64,000 nucleotides of DNA from Buddleja alternifolia (GCA_019426215.1 CM033399.1:27475022-27539021); one strand, 5' to 3'; shown: positions 45,186 to 57,027, counted from the stretch's first letter. A program made the numbers and translations. The notes: a model not told the origin generated them from the letters alone.

Positions 45186-48100
45186 TCACGAAGGGTCCGC
45201 GAGGATGAAGGACTCTTTGTCTCTTGGTCTGTCCATCCCTAAGTAAGGTTTTAGACGTTGAGCGTTGACCAAGAAAGTATGTCCTTTATCTGTTGTAAGC
45301 TCAACGACGCCGGATGGATAGACCTGGGAAATCAAAAATGGGCCCGACCATCGAGACTTAAGCTTCCCGGGGAAGAGTCGGAGTCGAGAGTTGTATAGCA
45401 ACACCCGCTCTCCCTTGTGGAATTCCCGGGGGAGAATATGTTTGTCATGCCACATTTTGGTCCGCTCCTTATAGAGTTTTGCGTTCTCATAGGCAAGATG
45501 ACGCCATTCTTCGAGCTCGTTGAGTTGTAGCAAACGTTGTGTACCTACACTTTGAGAGTCAAAATTTAGAAACTTAATGGCCCAATAAGCACGATGCTCG
45601 AGTTCAACGGGTAAGTGACATGTTTTGCCAAAAACAAGACAATACGGGGACATGCCAATTGGGGTTTTATAGGCGGTCCGATAAGCCCAAAGAGCATCAT
45701 CCAATTTAAGGGACCAATCCTTTCTTGATGCGTTGACAGTTTTTTCTAAAATACGCTTAATCTCCCTATTCGAGACCTCCACTTGGCCACTAGTTTGTGG
45801 GTGGTATGGGGTCGAAATTTTATGCTTCACCCCGTACTTGGTCAATAAAAGTTCAAACTGCCTGTTGCAGAAGTGGGTGCCCCCGTCACTAATGATGGCT
45901 CGGGGAGTTCCAAATCGAGTAAAAATATGCTTCTTCAGAAAACGAGTGACAACCCGAGCATCATTAGTAGGCAAGGCCACGGCTTCCACCCATTTGGAGA
46001 CATAGTCTACCGCAACAAGGATATATTTATTTGAATAAGAACTGGGAAAAGGGCCCATGAAATCCACACCCCATACATCAAACAACTCACACTCTAACAT
46101 GCTATTTAAGGGCGTTTCATGATGTTTAGAGATGTTCCCCATTCGTTGACAGCGATCACAAGATTTGACATAATGATGTGCATCTTTAACAAGAGTAGGC
46201 CAGAAGAAACCTGATTGGAGGATCTTAGCTACCGTTTTGGAAGGCCCAAAATGGCCACCTACCGCCATATCATGACAATGAGATAGGATAGCATGCACGT
46301 CCGTTTTGGGTATGCAACGTCGAATTAAACCATCTGCACAAACTTTGAATAAAAAGGGTTCGTCCCAAAGATATTGCTTTACATCAGATAGAAATTTCTT
46401 CTTTTGATGAAAAGTGATATCCGGGGGAAGACGGCCCGTAACAATGTAATTGGCAAAGTTAGCATACCAAGGTGAAATTTTTTCAGAAATAGCAAGGAGG
46501 TGTTCATCTGGGAATTCCTCACGAATTGGTGTCTCATCTAACGGATCATTCACTAGCTCTAATCGTGAGAGGTGGTCGGCTACTACATTTTCGGTGCCTT
46601 TCTTGTCTTTTATCTCTAAATCAAATTCTTGGAGTAACAAAATCCACCTAAGAAGTCTTGGTTTAGCATCTTTCTTGGCAAGCAAATATTTTAAAGCCGA
46701 ATGATCGGTGTAAACTATCACTTTGTTTAGCACGAGGTAAGAGTGGAATTTATCGAATGCAAAGACTATGGCGAGTAATTCTTTTTCCGTGGTGGCATAA
46801 TTCAATTGTGCATCGTTAAGAGTTTTACTAGCATAGTAAATGGTTCGAAATACCTTTTCCTTCCTTTGGCCAAGGACCGCTCCAACCGCGGTGTCACTCG
46901 CATCACACATCAATTCGAATGGTAAGCTCCAATCGGGGGATGACATGATAGGGGCGGAAACTAAGCGTTCCTTCAAATCAAGAAAGGCCTGCATACAAGA
47001 AGAATTGAAATCAAAAGGTGCATCTTTAACAAGCAAATTAGACAACGGTTTCGCAATTTTAGAGAAATTCAAGATGAATCGCCTATAGAAACCAGCATGC
47101 CCGAGGAAACTCCTAACAGCTTTTACCGATGTGGGCGGGGGAAGTTTTTCAATGACCTCAATCTTGGCTTGGTCCACTTCGATCCCTTTTTGCGAGATCT
47201 TGTGGCCAAGTACAATCCCCTCCCGGACCATTAAATGGCATTTTTCCCAATTCAAAACAAGGTTGGTTTCTTCACAACGTTTAAGCACAACATTTAGATG
47301 AGCAAGACAGATATCAAAAGTTGTTCCGAAAACAGAAAAGTCATCCATAAAAATTTCAAGGAAATCTTCAACCATATCATGAAAAATAGCCATCATGCAT
47401 CTTTGAAAAGTGGCCGGGGCATTACACAAGCCAAATGGCATCCTTCTATAAGCAAATGTGCCATAAGGACAAGTGAAAGTGGTTTTCTCTTAGTCCTCAG
47501 GATTTATGGCAATTTGATTATAGCCGGAGTAACCATCTAGAAAACAATAGAAATCATGCCCGGCTAATTGTTCAAGCATTTGGTCAATAAAGGGGAGGGG
47601 GAAATGATCCTTACGTGTGGCATCATTCAACTTACGGTAATCTATACATACACGCCACCCACTAATTATACGAGTTGGGATAAGCTCATTATTCGCATTC
47701 TCAATTACCGTTATCCCCCCTTTCTTAGGCACCACTTGGGTAGGGCTCACCCACGCACTATCAGAAATAGGATAGATTATACCTGAGTCGAGCAGTTTAA
47801 TCACTTCCTTCTTTACTACCTCTTGGATTTGTGGGTTTGATCTCCTTTGGGGTTGGCGTGTAGGCTTGGTGGAGTCCTCCATAAGTATTTTGTGCATACA
47901 TATCCCTGGACTAATGCCTTTGATGTCCGCAAGTTTCCACCCAAAAGCCCGTTTGTGAGATCTCAACACCGTCATTAATTGCTCTTCTTGTGATCCTGAA
48001 AGAGATGAGGAAATGATCAATGGGAGTGTTTCGTCATCGTTCAAGTACACATATTTAAGGTGGGAAGGGAGGGGTTTGAGTTCGAGAGAGGGGGGTTCTT

Positions 48101-50085
48101 CAATAGATGGGCGAGGTGATCCTGACAATGATCTATCAACTTTGATGAATCCTCCCGAATGAGAGGAAGATTTGTACTCCAAGCTTAGAACCTTTTCCAC
48201 TAGATCATCTTTCTCCGAGTCCACTTGCATGGATTTCATAAGATTCTGTTCGAGAGAATTTTCAATTGTATTGTCCTGTAAATACTCAACAATCAAATGG
48301 TCAAATGTATCAATTCGATAACACGAGTCATGATCAATAGGATGTTTAAGGACTTTGTAAACATCAAAGGTAACTTTGTCATCGCCCACATTCAAGGTAA
48401 GCTTACCATTAGCAATGTCAATTACCGCCTTACCCGTGGCTAGGAATGGTCTCCCTAGGATTAATGGTACCTCCACATCTTCTTCCATGTCGAGTACTAC
48501 GAAATCAACGGGAAAATAAAACTTGTCGACTTGGACAATAACGTCTTCGATTATCCCCTTGGGCCTCTTGATCGATCGGTCGGCTAGTTGAAGGCTCATT
48601 GAGGTCGGCTTGGGATTTCCAAGGCCTAGCTTTTTAAACAGTGAGTATGGAAGAAGATTGATGCTGGCCCCCGAGTCACATAACACCTTCTTGAATGATA
48701 GGGATCCAATCGTGCATGGGATTGTGAGACTCCCGGGATCTTGGAGCTTAGTTGGCAATTTATTGAGTAATACGGCGGAGCATTCTTCCGTGAGGCACAC
48801 CGTCTCATTCTCTTCCCACTTCTGCTTGTTGGAGAGTATGTCCTTGAAGAACTTCACATAATTCGGCATTTGGAGAATGGCGTCACTAAACGGAATATTA
48901 ATTCTCACTTCCCGAAGTATTGCCAAAATTCGAAGAAAGCTCGGATCCATCTCCTTTTTCTTCTTTTTGTGAGCATTTGGGAAGGGGAGACGAACTTCGA
49001 TAGGGGGAGAAAGCGTTGGATTAGACGGATGAAAACCCACTGAAACAGTAGGCGGCGCCTGGGCGCGTATATTGGCGCCTAGGCGCGGATCTGTTGGCGC
49101 CTGGGCGTGCATTTCTGGGCGCTCGGGCGCGGGATGCAGAACATATGCATCTGGCAGGTTTGTGGGTGGCGCCTGGGCGCGTATATTGGCGCCTAGGCGC
49201 GTATCTGTAGGCGCCTGGGCGTGCAGGTCGGGGCGCTCGGGCGCGGGAAACAGAGAATTTTGTCCAGAACAGGGTAGATCAGGCGCCTGGGCGTGCATGT
49301 CGGGGCGCTCGGGCGCGGATGTACTGGCAGTGTCATTCTCCAATTGTTTGCCACTTCTCAAGGCTATGGCATTGCATTGGGCCTTCGGGTTCTTTTCCGT
49401 GTCGCTTGGGAGAGTCCCCGGGGCTCTACCGTTAACCGCATTAGAAAGTTGCCCTACTTGTGTTCGCAAATCCTTCATCTCCATACACATATCCTTTATC
49501 ATACCCCGAAGTTCGTTGAAAGATGTATCGGACTTTTTCATGTGAGCTTCTAGTTTCTCATCGATTGTGGGAGGTCGCATTTGCACTTGACCTTGACCTT
49601 GTCCATTGAAATTGCCTTGCCTCGGGGGTGGGTTATTGAAGGGTGGTCGTGGAGCTTGATAGATCCCCGGTTGATAGATCCCCGGTTGTGCGTTCTGTGC
49701 GGGGTTGGGCCTTTTTGGAAAATTCTCGGGTATATGAAAGTTCACCCGAGGTTTATTTTGATTCCCCACATAATTAACATTGCCAACCTCCGGTTCCAAG
49801 ACTACTACTTCCTCTACTACTTCCTCAATACAAGCAACCTTTTTAGAGGATGAGGCCTCTTCATCGTCGGGGTAAAGCTCGTCTTCTCGGGCCAACTGTT
49901 CGACTTTGTCCCATACACTTTGACAGTCTAACCCAAGGAGATCTCCTCTTGCACCCGCGTTGAGTCTATGCCGAATACGTGACCTAACCCCATCATAGAA
50001 ATGGAGTACTTGTTCATTCAACCCAAAATTATGATCGGGACATTTATGGAGCATGCCCTTATATCTAGCCCAAGCCTCGGCTAAA
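45186..50085 (-). pseudogene. Athila-3 gag-protease-RT-RNase H-integrase polyprotein (5'-truncated, one stop)
   Basis: One frame of about 1630 codons with a single TAA at 47490-47492, where Athila-1 has Gln (TPEDQEKTTF). Gag is truncated at its N-terminus and begins in ARYKGMLHKCPDHN. Then: Pro/Ala-rich AQAP repeats (49050-49320), protease VLCDSGASINLLP (about 48675), RT with CFLDGYSGYNQIAI and FMDDFSVFG (about 47340), RNase H around 46560-46960, integrase zinc region [13 protein letters not shown]...CDRCQRMGN, and core motifs [18 protein letters not shown] and [11 protein letters not shown]. It ends SFILADPS. The best-preserved gypsy coding here; expression would need the missing 5' end. Confidence 0.92.
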
Positions 50086-50929
50086 GATCTTCAATCCTTA
50101 GCTCCTCTCTCTTTGTTCCTCTCCAAAAGTGATGAAGAATGGTGATGAATGATGATGAGTGAAAAGTGATGGCCAAAATGCCTCTCTCTCTCTCCTCCTC
50201 CCCCAATGTCTCGGTCAAATGTCCTCAAAAATGCCTTAAGAAGACCACAACAAATCAGCTCCTAGTGTGTTTCTCCCCTAGTGTGTCCTCCATTACTCTT
50301 AAAGTGAGTAGTATAAAATTCCCAAAAGTAGATCTATTAAGAAACAACATACTTATGACATCCCTCTCATACATGTGATGACCTCTTGGCTTTAAATGTT
50401 CCATTCCCCCATCAAATGATGATCTTTTGGCTGAAAAGAATCTCAATTCGGGTGTGGACACGCCTAGGCGTGGCATTACGGCGCTTGGGCGCGGGATTCA
50501 GAATGCTGAAATTAAATGCAATGTATCCTGCGCAGCAATCGTATTTCATTCATAACTTTCTCCACGAAACTCCAATTTGGATGATTCAAGTCCTCATTTG
50601 AAGATAACACATAGTTCTACAACATTGTAGAATGGAACTTCATCCAATTCGGCCTCTAAACATACGTAAATAGCGCTCGAACGTGGAAAATGGTGTAGAT
50701 ACGGCGCCCGGGCGTGGGCAAGATGGCGCCTAGGCGTAGGGGTGCGTAGCAATTTGGCCTAAACTTGTTTTATACGTCATTTTTCATCCCGTTCTTTGAT
50801 TGTATCCATTTAAGACCTGAAATCACTTAATGCACGAATTAAACGCACATGTGGCAAGAATCAAGCGATAAATGAACCTAAGACATAAACGCAAAGGGGC
50901 TTAAAAACACGTAAAAATGCCTCTTATCA
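50086..50929 (-). repeat. Athila-3 5' LTR, truncated
   Basis: Corresponds to 40312-41153 of the complete LTR. The junction with gag lies in GCTAAAGATCTTCAATCC, where gag sequence (GCTAAAGA) and LTR sequence (GATCTTCAATCC) share GA/GAT. So the join is a short-homology deletion. Confidence 0.9.
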
Positions 50930-51356
50930 ATCATGAATTTATTTGTTGGATAAATAATCCAATTAAGTATAGCTAACAAGACCAAAGCCCATGAAGTGGA
51001 CGCCTTGTGAATGCTAGGTTATTGTTTTGGAGTGATATATATTATATCACTTAGTAGAATAATAACACAAGAGATAACATAACTTTCTCTCCAAGAAAAA
51101 TCTTCCACCTCTCTCCTACTTCTCTCTAGCCATCCATAGCCAAGAAGAAGGAGAAGTTTTCCATTTTTGATTCCGGCGTGACGAATTAGAGACGTTGGCA
51201 AATTCGGCGTTAGAGAAAAGGATCACGTTCATAAATCAACATACGCGAGAACTGTAATTTTTCTATACACAATTAAACACGAGGATTAGAGATGATTCGG
51301 GCTTTGGGAATTAAAATTTCCTTTCCGCTGCATTTTATTCGTATAATTCCCAACAG

Positions 51357-51368
51357 TGGTATCAGAGC
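51357..51368 (+). promoter_or_regulatory. Copia-C primer binding site (tRNA-Met)
   Basis: TGGTATCAGAGC follows the LTR end (AACA) after one base. Confidence 0.9.
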
Positions 51369-51369
51369 C

Positions 51370-53160
51370 AATCTCTGAATTCTGTGTTTAATTGCTTATG
51401 TGAATTGACTGTTTTTCTAGTGTTTTTAAGGCATGATTTGAACGTGTTTTTCATATGCAAATATTCTGAATCTTGCTGCAGTTTCATCATGAAAGTTGTA
51501 GTTTACTGAGTTTCGAATCTGGACATATACATTTTACGAGAATCAGATAAGTATGACCCTGAGACGAGCACGACGCAGAAAGCATGCGCAGTCTGCGCGC
51601 TGGGACCGCAGACAGCGCGGGCTGTGTGCGCAACAGGGGCGCCCAGGCCATGCGTGCGGCTGTTTCGGGGCCCGGGTTTCGCGACCCGGGCCCTAATGGG
51701 TCGGGTTATATTTTCTTAAGGTCCAAATTTTAATTGAATAGGTGTTTGGGTTATTTTAGTTATCCGGGTGGGTCAAAAGGATGATGACCCGGATTTAATT
51801 AAAAAAGAGCATAATTCAATAAATTAGTTATTGGGCCTAATTAATTAATTTTGAATATGCTAATGGTTGGTAATTTAATTTTGAAAAAATTAAGACCGAT
51901 ATAGTTTTTATTGAACTTTATTTGAATGAAATAATTAATTAATAATCTCTTGGAGAATTTTATTTATTAAGTTATTTATTTAAATAAAGAATTCTCGTAA
52001 ATAGGTTTATTTTCATATGAATCAATAAAATTTGGAATTTTATTGTGGAAATTAATTAAGTTGGACTAATTAATTTTTATTAATCACTAACATAAGTGTT
52101 TTATTTATCGCGAGCATGTATTATGTGATGGTGACATATGTCTATGGGCTTAAGTTGCTTCTTTTGATTATGTATTTCTTTTGATGGGTTGTAAGGGCTG
52201 GTTTGAGCCCATTTTATTTTATTTCCAGATTTATGTATAGGTTTTAAATTACCTCTTGTAATAAATAAAAATAGAATAGGCCTTTCAAAATGGAGATCAT
52301 GCAAAAGAAGAGGAGCTTGGAGCCCACGAAGATTAGCTAGGCTTTTCTTTTTTCAATTTTATGATGGCCCATTGGCTTGGGCCCTTTAGATAAAAGCCCA
52401 TAGACATGTGTGTTGAATTATTGTTTTCGATACATGTTCATTAGTTGTATGAAACATGTGTGTTATCAATATGCGCTATATAAATTTGGTAAATGTGCAA
52501 AGTGAGACGAATTAAATGTTTAGAACATGAATTCTCCCAAGTAAAAATTATACTAAGTTACTAAGGGGTGCTAGGCATCCTTTCCCTCTACTAAACTTGA
52601 TAAGATCAAGGATTAAATCTATATGTGGCATCTTCGCAGTAAGTGTGGGTCATGTATCAAGATTTAGTTCTAGAATTTTATTAAGTGCATTAAATGTCTT
52701 AATCAAGACATATTTCACCCCAAATATTGTTAAAGGGTTGCAAGGTGAAATTCAAATGTTAGATTATGAGGAGTTAGTGGGAATGAACTTAGATAGTCTA
52801 CATTACTAATAAATTGTTAAAGGGTTGCGGTTTTTGTGGATTATGGGATAAATATGATTGAACCGTCTATTTGATAGATTGATGTTTGACATCACTTTAA
52901 TTAAGTAATGGACCAAATATCGTTAAAGGGTTGCCATCCATTATATTAATTAAAGAACTCAATCCCCACCACGAAGTTTTCATCAACGATCGTTTCCGTC
53001 TTTTCACAGTGGGAGTGTGAAATTTAGAAAAATGTAGTGGGAGCCAAGTTATAAGTCAAAGTCCTTTATTTTAAACTTGGTCTTAGTTTAGTCCAATATT
53101 CTAATTAAGTCTGGTTTATTTTTCTGCAATTATTTGTTTTATCTCTCTCGTTTTTCAAAA
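51370..53160 (+). other. Copia-C untranslated leader
   Basis: About 1.8 kb without a supported ORF. A GC-rich block (51580-51710) contains several inverted words such as GCGCAGTCTGCGCGC and GACCCGGGCCC. The 16-base word ATTGTTAAAGGGTTGC occurs at 52726 and 52813 and, with one change, at 52919. The remainder is AT-rich. Confidence 0.55.
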
Positions 53161-53392
53161 ATGACTATCAACCCACTTTTCGTCTTACTCAAAAAGAATA
53201 TCCTTACCGGACCTAACTACGTGGATTGGCTAAGGAATTTGAGAATAGTTCTCAATATGGAGTCTCTAGGATACGTGTTGGACACTGATATCCCTGCTCC
53301 TCCTGCCAGAACAAGTGCCCATAAGGAAGAAGTCCAAACTCATGAAAAATGGGTAAAGGACGACGTCCGAGTGCGTGGGTACTGATAAGCTC
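53161..53392 (+). pseudogene. Copia-C gag, N-terminal remnant
   Basis: ATG 53161 opens MTINPLFVLLKKNILTGPNY, then VDWLRNLRIVLNMESLGYVL, the start typical of Copia gag proteins. The frame runs 77 codons to where the Athila-4 LTR begins, and the rest of gag is absent from the window. Confidence 0.82.
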
Positions 53393-54693
53393 GTATTTTA
53401 CGCCTTTTTAGTGCTTCTTTTCTTGTATTTTGATGAGTTCTTGAGTGTATTTATGCCACATATGCTTAGATTTTGTGATTGGTTGTGTTTTTATAGGTTA
53501 TTTGAGAATTGGAGCAAAAATGAATGAAAAGATCAAACAAGTTCTCAAAATACTCCTTTAGCCACGGCTATGAAGACCCTTAGCCATGGTGATCATGAAG
53601 GAACCTTTGTACTTTGAAGATATGAAGTTACCAAGGCTAAAATAGGCAAAAAAACGTGAACAACAGATTTTAGCCGTGGCTACCGTCTTTTTAGCCGCGG
53701 CTAAGGGCCGATTTCAGCATCTATAAATACGCGTTATTAGGTCAAAATTCGGGACTTTTGCCCACTTTTGAGGGTTTTGACACTTTGAAACACACCAAGA
53801 GGGTTGAGAGAAGCCTGAGGAAGAAGAAGAACGCAAGGATACTCCATCTTTGTCTATGAAGACAGAGAATTCAAGCAAGATCTATCAAGAAACGTTATTA
53901 GGGAGTTTTAATTTCATGCTTTTAGATTTGTTTTCATTGAACATGTCTTTCAAGATGAATTATCTCTTTTCTTTTACTATTATGACTTAATTTCCCTTTG
54001 ATTGAGGCCATGTGAAATCCAATTATTATGTTTGATTTATGAGTATTATTTTTTCGGATTAAATTTATTTTGGGTTATGTGTTTAATATTTGTTCTTAAT
54101 GCTTATGATTGCTTAGCTACCAATCGTATGAATTTGTGCTTAGTTTTGAGACCGAGAGGAGATAAACTAGGGATGCATCTAGGTATAATTAAACACCACA
54201 ACGTAAAATTGACTAGCGATAGATTCGATTTTCTTGTGTGTGCTTTCCGTGAAAATGGGAAATTCCATGAATCTTTGTAATGCGTTTTCATTAATTTGAA
54301 TTTCATATAGAGATATAGAAATCGTTAATGAAAATAGAATTGTTATACCAAGAGATTGGATGGTAAGTAATTTAGGGAATTTCGCCTTAACCTAATCAAT
54401 CTAATAATCTGGTAAGATAGAATCGTAGTCAAATTGAATAATTGGTTGAATCATGTGCCTTAATCAATTTTCTCGTTGATTTAATTCAAAGTTGATTTAT
54501 CTCATTAGTTGGTAATTGTTATTTAATATTTTAATTCATAATTCACATCTTTATCTCTTGATTTAACTTAGAATTAGATAACACAGTAATTTCAGTACTT
54601 AAATACAATTGTCTCTAGGGTACGATAATCCGGACTTACATCCACTATATTACTTACACGACCTAGTACACTTGCTAGGATTTTGTGTGTCAA
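53393..54693 (+). repeat. Athila-4 5' LTR
   Basis: 1301 bp, TGATAAGCTCG to GTGTGTCA, plus-strand orientation. TATA box CTATAAATAC at 53721-53730. Palindromic words TAGCCACGGCTA (53559), TAGCCGTGGCTA (53671) and TAGCCGCGGCTA (53692) lie just upstream of it. U5 hairpin CCTAG-TACACTTG-CTAGG is at 54663-54680. Confidence 0.88.
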
Positions 54694-54699
54694 GTTTTT

Positions 54700-54717
54700 G
54701 GCGCCGTTGCCGGGGAT
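54700..54717 (+). promoter_or_regulatory. Athila-4 primer binding site (tRNA-Asp)
   Basis: TGGCGCCGTTGCCGGGGA, perfect complement to the plant tRNA-Asp 3' end, 6 bases after the LTR. Confidence 0.92.
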
Positions 54718-54808
54718 AATTGTTTATTTAATATTGAGATTCTCTTATCTGTTTTAAGCTTAAGTTTTTGTTTTTATATTTAGTCTTTTTATTTTTATTC
54801 TTGAAGAG

Positions 54809-55624
54809 ATGAATAATAATAACTTTTATTGGTCACAACAAGGATGGAACGTAGGAACCTATGGGAGTCAAGTGCAAGATTTATGTTCTTGGTGTGGAGG
54901 CATTCATTATAGCAATTACTGTCAACACGGGGGGAGGAGTCATCAAGATTTTCCATTAAGTTTTTATGTTATGAGATCTTCACCCGTATACTTGCAACAT
55001 GATAGTATGATGCAAGAAGAATCTAAACCAATTGACTTTCAGAACCAAGGGGATTATCAACAACAACGTGATAGGAGCCTGAGGTTTGAAGAGTTGATAA
55101 TCCAATGGATGAAGACGAATGATGAGCAATCTCAGAATATCGAAGCATCTATGATTGCATTACAAACACAAATCAACCAACTTTCCAAATTATTGTCAGA
55201 GAGATCATCAGACACTTCGCAGAGTAGCACAGAAGAAAATGATGAGGTACCTGATACAAAAGTTGAACAAGTTGTTGATTCGGCATAACAGTGTTTGTAC
55301 CATAGTTCTACACCAGCACTAGCTCGAGAATCTATGTATGGTGAAGCAGAGACAACATCACTGGAGCATCTTCACTTCAGCATAGAAATTCCAAAATCCA
55401 TTCCATCACATGACCATGAAAGGAAGTTACCAGTCTTCAAGAGCCCAACACCACCTACGACCATATCTCTCGAATTCTTACAAAATTGTATCAATAACCA
55501 GAGAGACAGAGTGGAGGAGGTTGAAGTCAAGGTTTACAACTCTAGTGATCCATTCGATGCGTATTTTGAGAACCCAAGTGATACTACGGTCGAGAATAAG
55601 AAAATCAAAGCATATGTGGCATAA
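54809..55624 (+). pseudogene. Athila-4 short gag-like ORF with N-terminal zinc knuckle
   Basis: The ATG 91 bases after the primer site opens MNNNNFYWSQQGWNVGTYG. CSWCGGIHYSNYC follows within 40 residues, a CX2CX3HX4C knuckle like that of Athila gag (CENCGGDHMNFEC in Athila-1). A predicted helical Gln/Glu stretch and an acidic Ser-rich stretch come next. TAA at 55286-55288 interrupts, and the frame continues to 55624 where inverted LTR sequence has taken over from about 55598. The capsid core present in other Athila gags is absent. Confidence 0.6.
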
Positions 55625-55692
55625 ATACACTCAAGAACTCATCAAAATACAAGAAAAGAAGCACTAAAAAGGCGTAAAATACGAGCTTATCA
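55598..55692 (-). repeat. Inverted copy of the first ~95 bases of the Athila-4 LTR
   Basis: AAGCATATGTGGCATAAATA through ACGAGCTTATCA is the reverse complement of 53393-53470, base for base apart from the first few positions. It directly abuts a polypurine tract on its other side, so it is a genuine 3' LTR start in minus orientation. Confidence 0.9.
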
Positions 55693-55728
55693 ACACCCCC
55701 AAACTTAAGTTTGATCGTCCTCGAGCAA
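55693..55728 (-). promoter_or_regulatory. Athila-4 3' polypurine tract with hairpin (inverted)
   Basis: Plus strand ACACCCCCAAACTTAAG next to the LTR end, then TTGATCGTCCTCGAGCAA (55711-55728), identical to the Athila-3 counterpart. Confidence 0.78.
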
Positions 55729-57027
55729 AGAAATTTAAGCAAACACATAAGCTCGAAAATTCTACAACTAATACACAAAGGCAAGATAAACCCCTTAGAA
55801 CAAGACTTATGAAGAATCAATTATTCATCTAAAACATTTAAATTCATTTGGCACAAAATTTCTGCAACACAACCCCAAATCATGAACACCCACGTCTCCT
55901 CATATGTCTAGAATCCACATTAAGCAAGATTATGCAAACAAATCAAACTCATCAACACAAACCGACTTTGAAAATATAACTTATTCGAATGCACAATACG
56001 CGATAACCATGATCAAAAGGTCTTTCCGGCTTGTAATGTAAGGCTCGGGTGTTGGCCTGGTTTGGAAATATATGGAAGAAAGTGACTAAGGGTTTAGAGA
56101 GCTTAAAACTCGATATCTTCAAGCTACACTCACTAACTAAATGCATCATACTCACAATTTTCACCACTTTCTTTCTCTCTTTTTTTTCTTTTCTTTTCCA
56201 AACTCACAACCCCCAAACTTATTTCTTGTTGAACTTGGGTTGTGTATGAGTTACAATACCTAACCAATGATCATCGAAGCATCACATATATAGCCTAGTC
56301 GAGATTTTTTTTCTTTTTTTTTTCTTCTCTTTTTTTTCCGATCATTTTTGCGACTATTCCGGCTCAATTTTATTCAAGTGCTTCTCACATCCTTCTCATT
56401 CATCTAGTATATCTCAAAACCTTCATCAATTCTCCAAATAAACCAACATCAACCTCCCTATTCTTATGTGCACAAAACAATGAAACACACACCCAAACAT
56501 AGCTAAAAGATACCGAATTGTAAGCTCCCATAACCGGGTGATTATCTTTGTTTTTCTTTTAGGCTAACGGGTAGATGATGTGGTTTATGAACAAAAAGCG
56601 AATGGTGGTCTATGGTGTGCTTAGCACACCCCATTCTTATCAATACGACTCAAATAAAGGTTCTAGAGATAATGAATATACTGCAAGCTAATATAAGGCT
56701 GAAGACAAATCAAAAATGACCTAAATGATATCATGGTCATGCAATATCAATGCATTCTTCAAAATTAAACAAACATAGAAGGTTCATGCCTCGAGTCCTA
56801 AAAAAATTACATAAGTTTGACTAAAAAGGATATCAAGACACAGAAAAGCATGTTGATCACAGAGAAAAGAATTGGAAGCTAAAAACAAATGAGACAGCAA
56901 AATCATCAAGCTTCATCAGAAAAATGACAATTCGTTAGAATCATTCAAGGCATTTTCACTTGCACATATGTGTATAAATTACATCAATTTCTGGGCATAT
57001 CAAAAAATTATCATGCATAACATGTAT
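55729..57027 (-). other. Athila-4 noncoding 3' region
   Basis: The 1.3-kb stretch between the two polypurine tracts has the same length as in the other copies but little primary sequence in common by eye. It contains T-rich tracts (56170-56200, 56307-56340). No ORF is supported. Confidence 0.55.

Larger units (their letters stand above)
39486..50929 (-). mobile_element. Athila-3: large element with gag-pol and ORF3, 5' end deleted
   Basis: Target duplication ATCAT flanks it (39481-39485, 50930-50934). On the minus strand the remaining order is: truncated 5' LTR (843 bp), gag-pol starting inside gag, spacer with GC tandem repeat, ORF3, second polypurine tract, noncoding 3' region, 3' tract, full 3' LTR. 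The primer site, gag start and roughly half of the 5' LTR are missing at a junction near 50086. Over the shared 843 bases the two LTRs differ at roughly ten sites plus a 3-base indel. Confidence 0.92.
38351..51355 (+). repeat. Copia-C 5' LTR, interrupted by Athila-3
   Basis: Pieces 38351-39485 and 50935-51355 together make about 1556 bp, ending ATTCCCAACA. They match 60760-62202 base for base over long runs, including TAATTAATTAATTAAT near 39378 and ATATATTATATCACTTAG near 51036. Confidence 0.92.

Noticed and set aside
39486..50929. Athila-3 as an intact autonomous element
   Set aside because: Target duplications and long ORFs look complete, but the 5' LTR half, primer site and gag start are missing.
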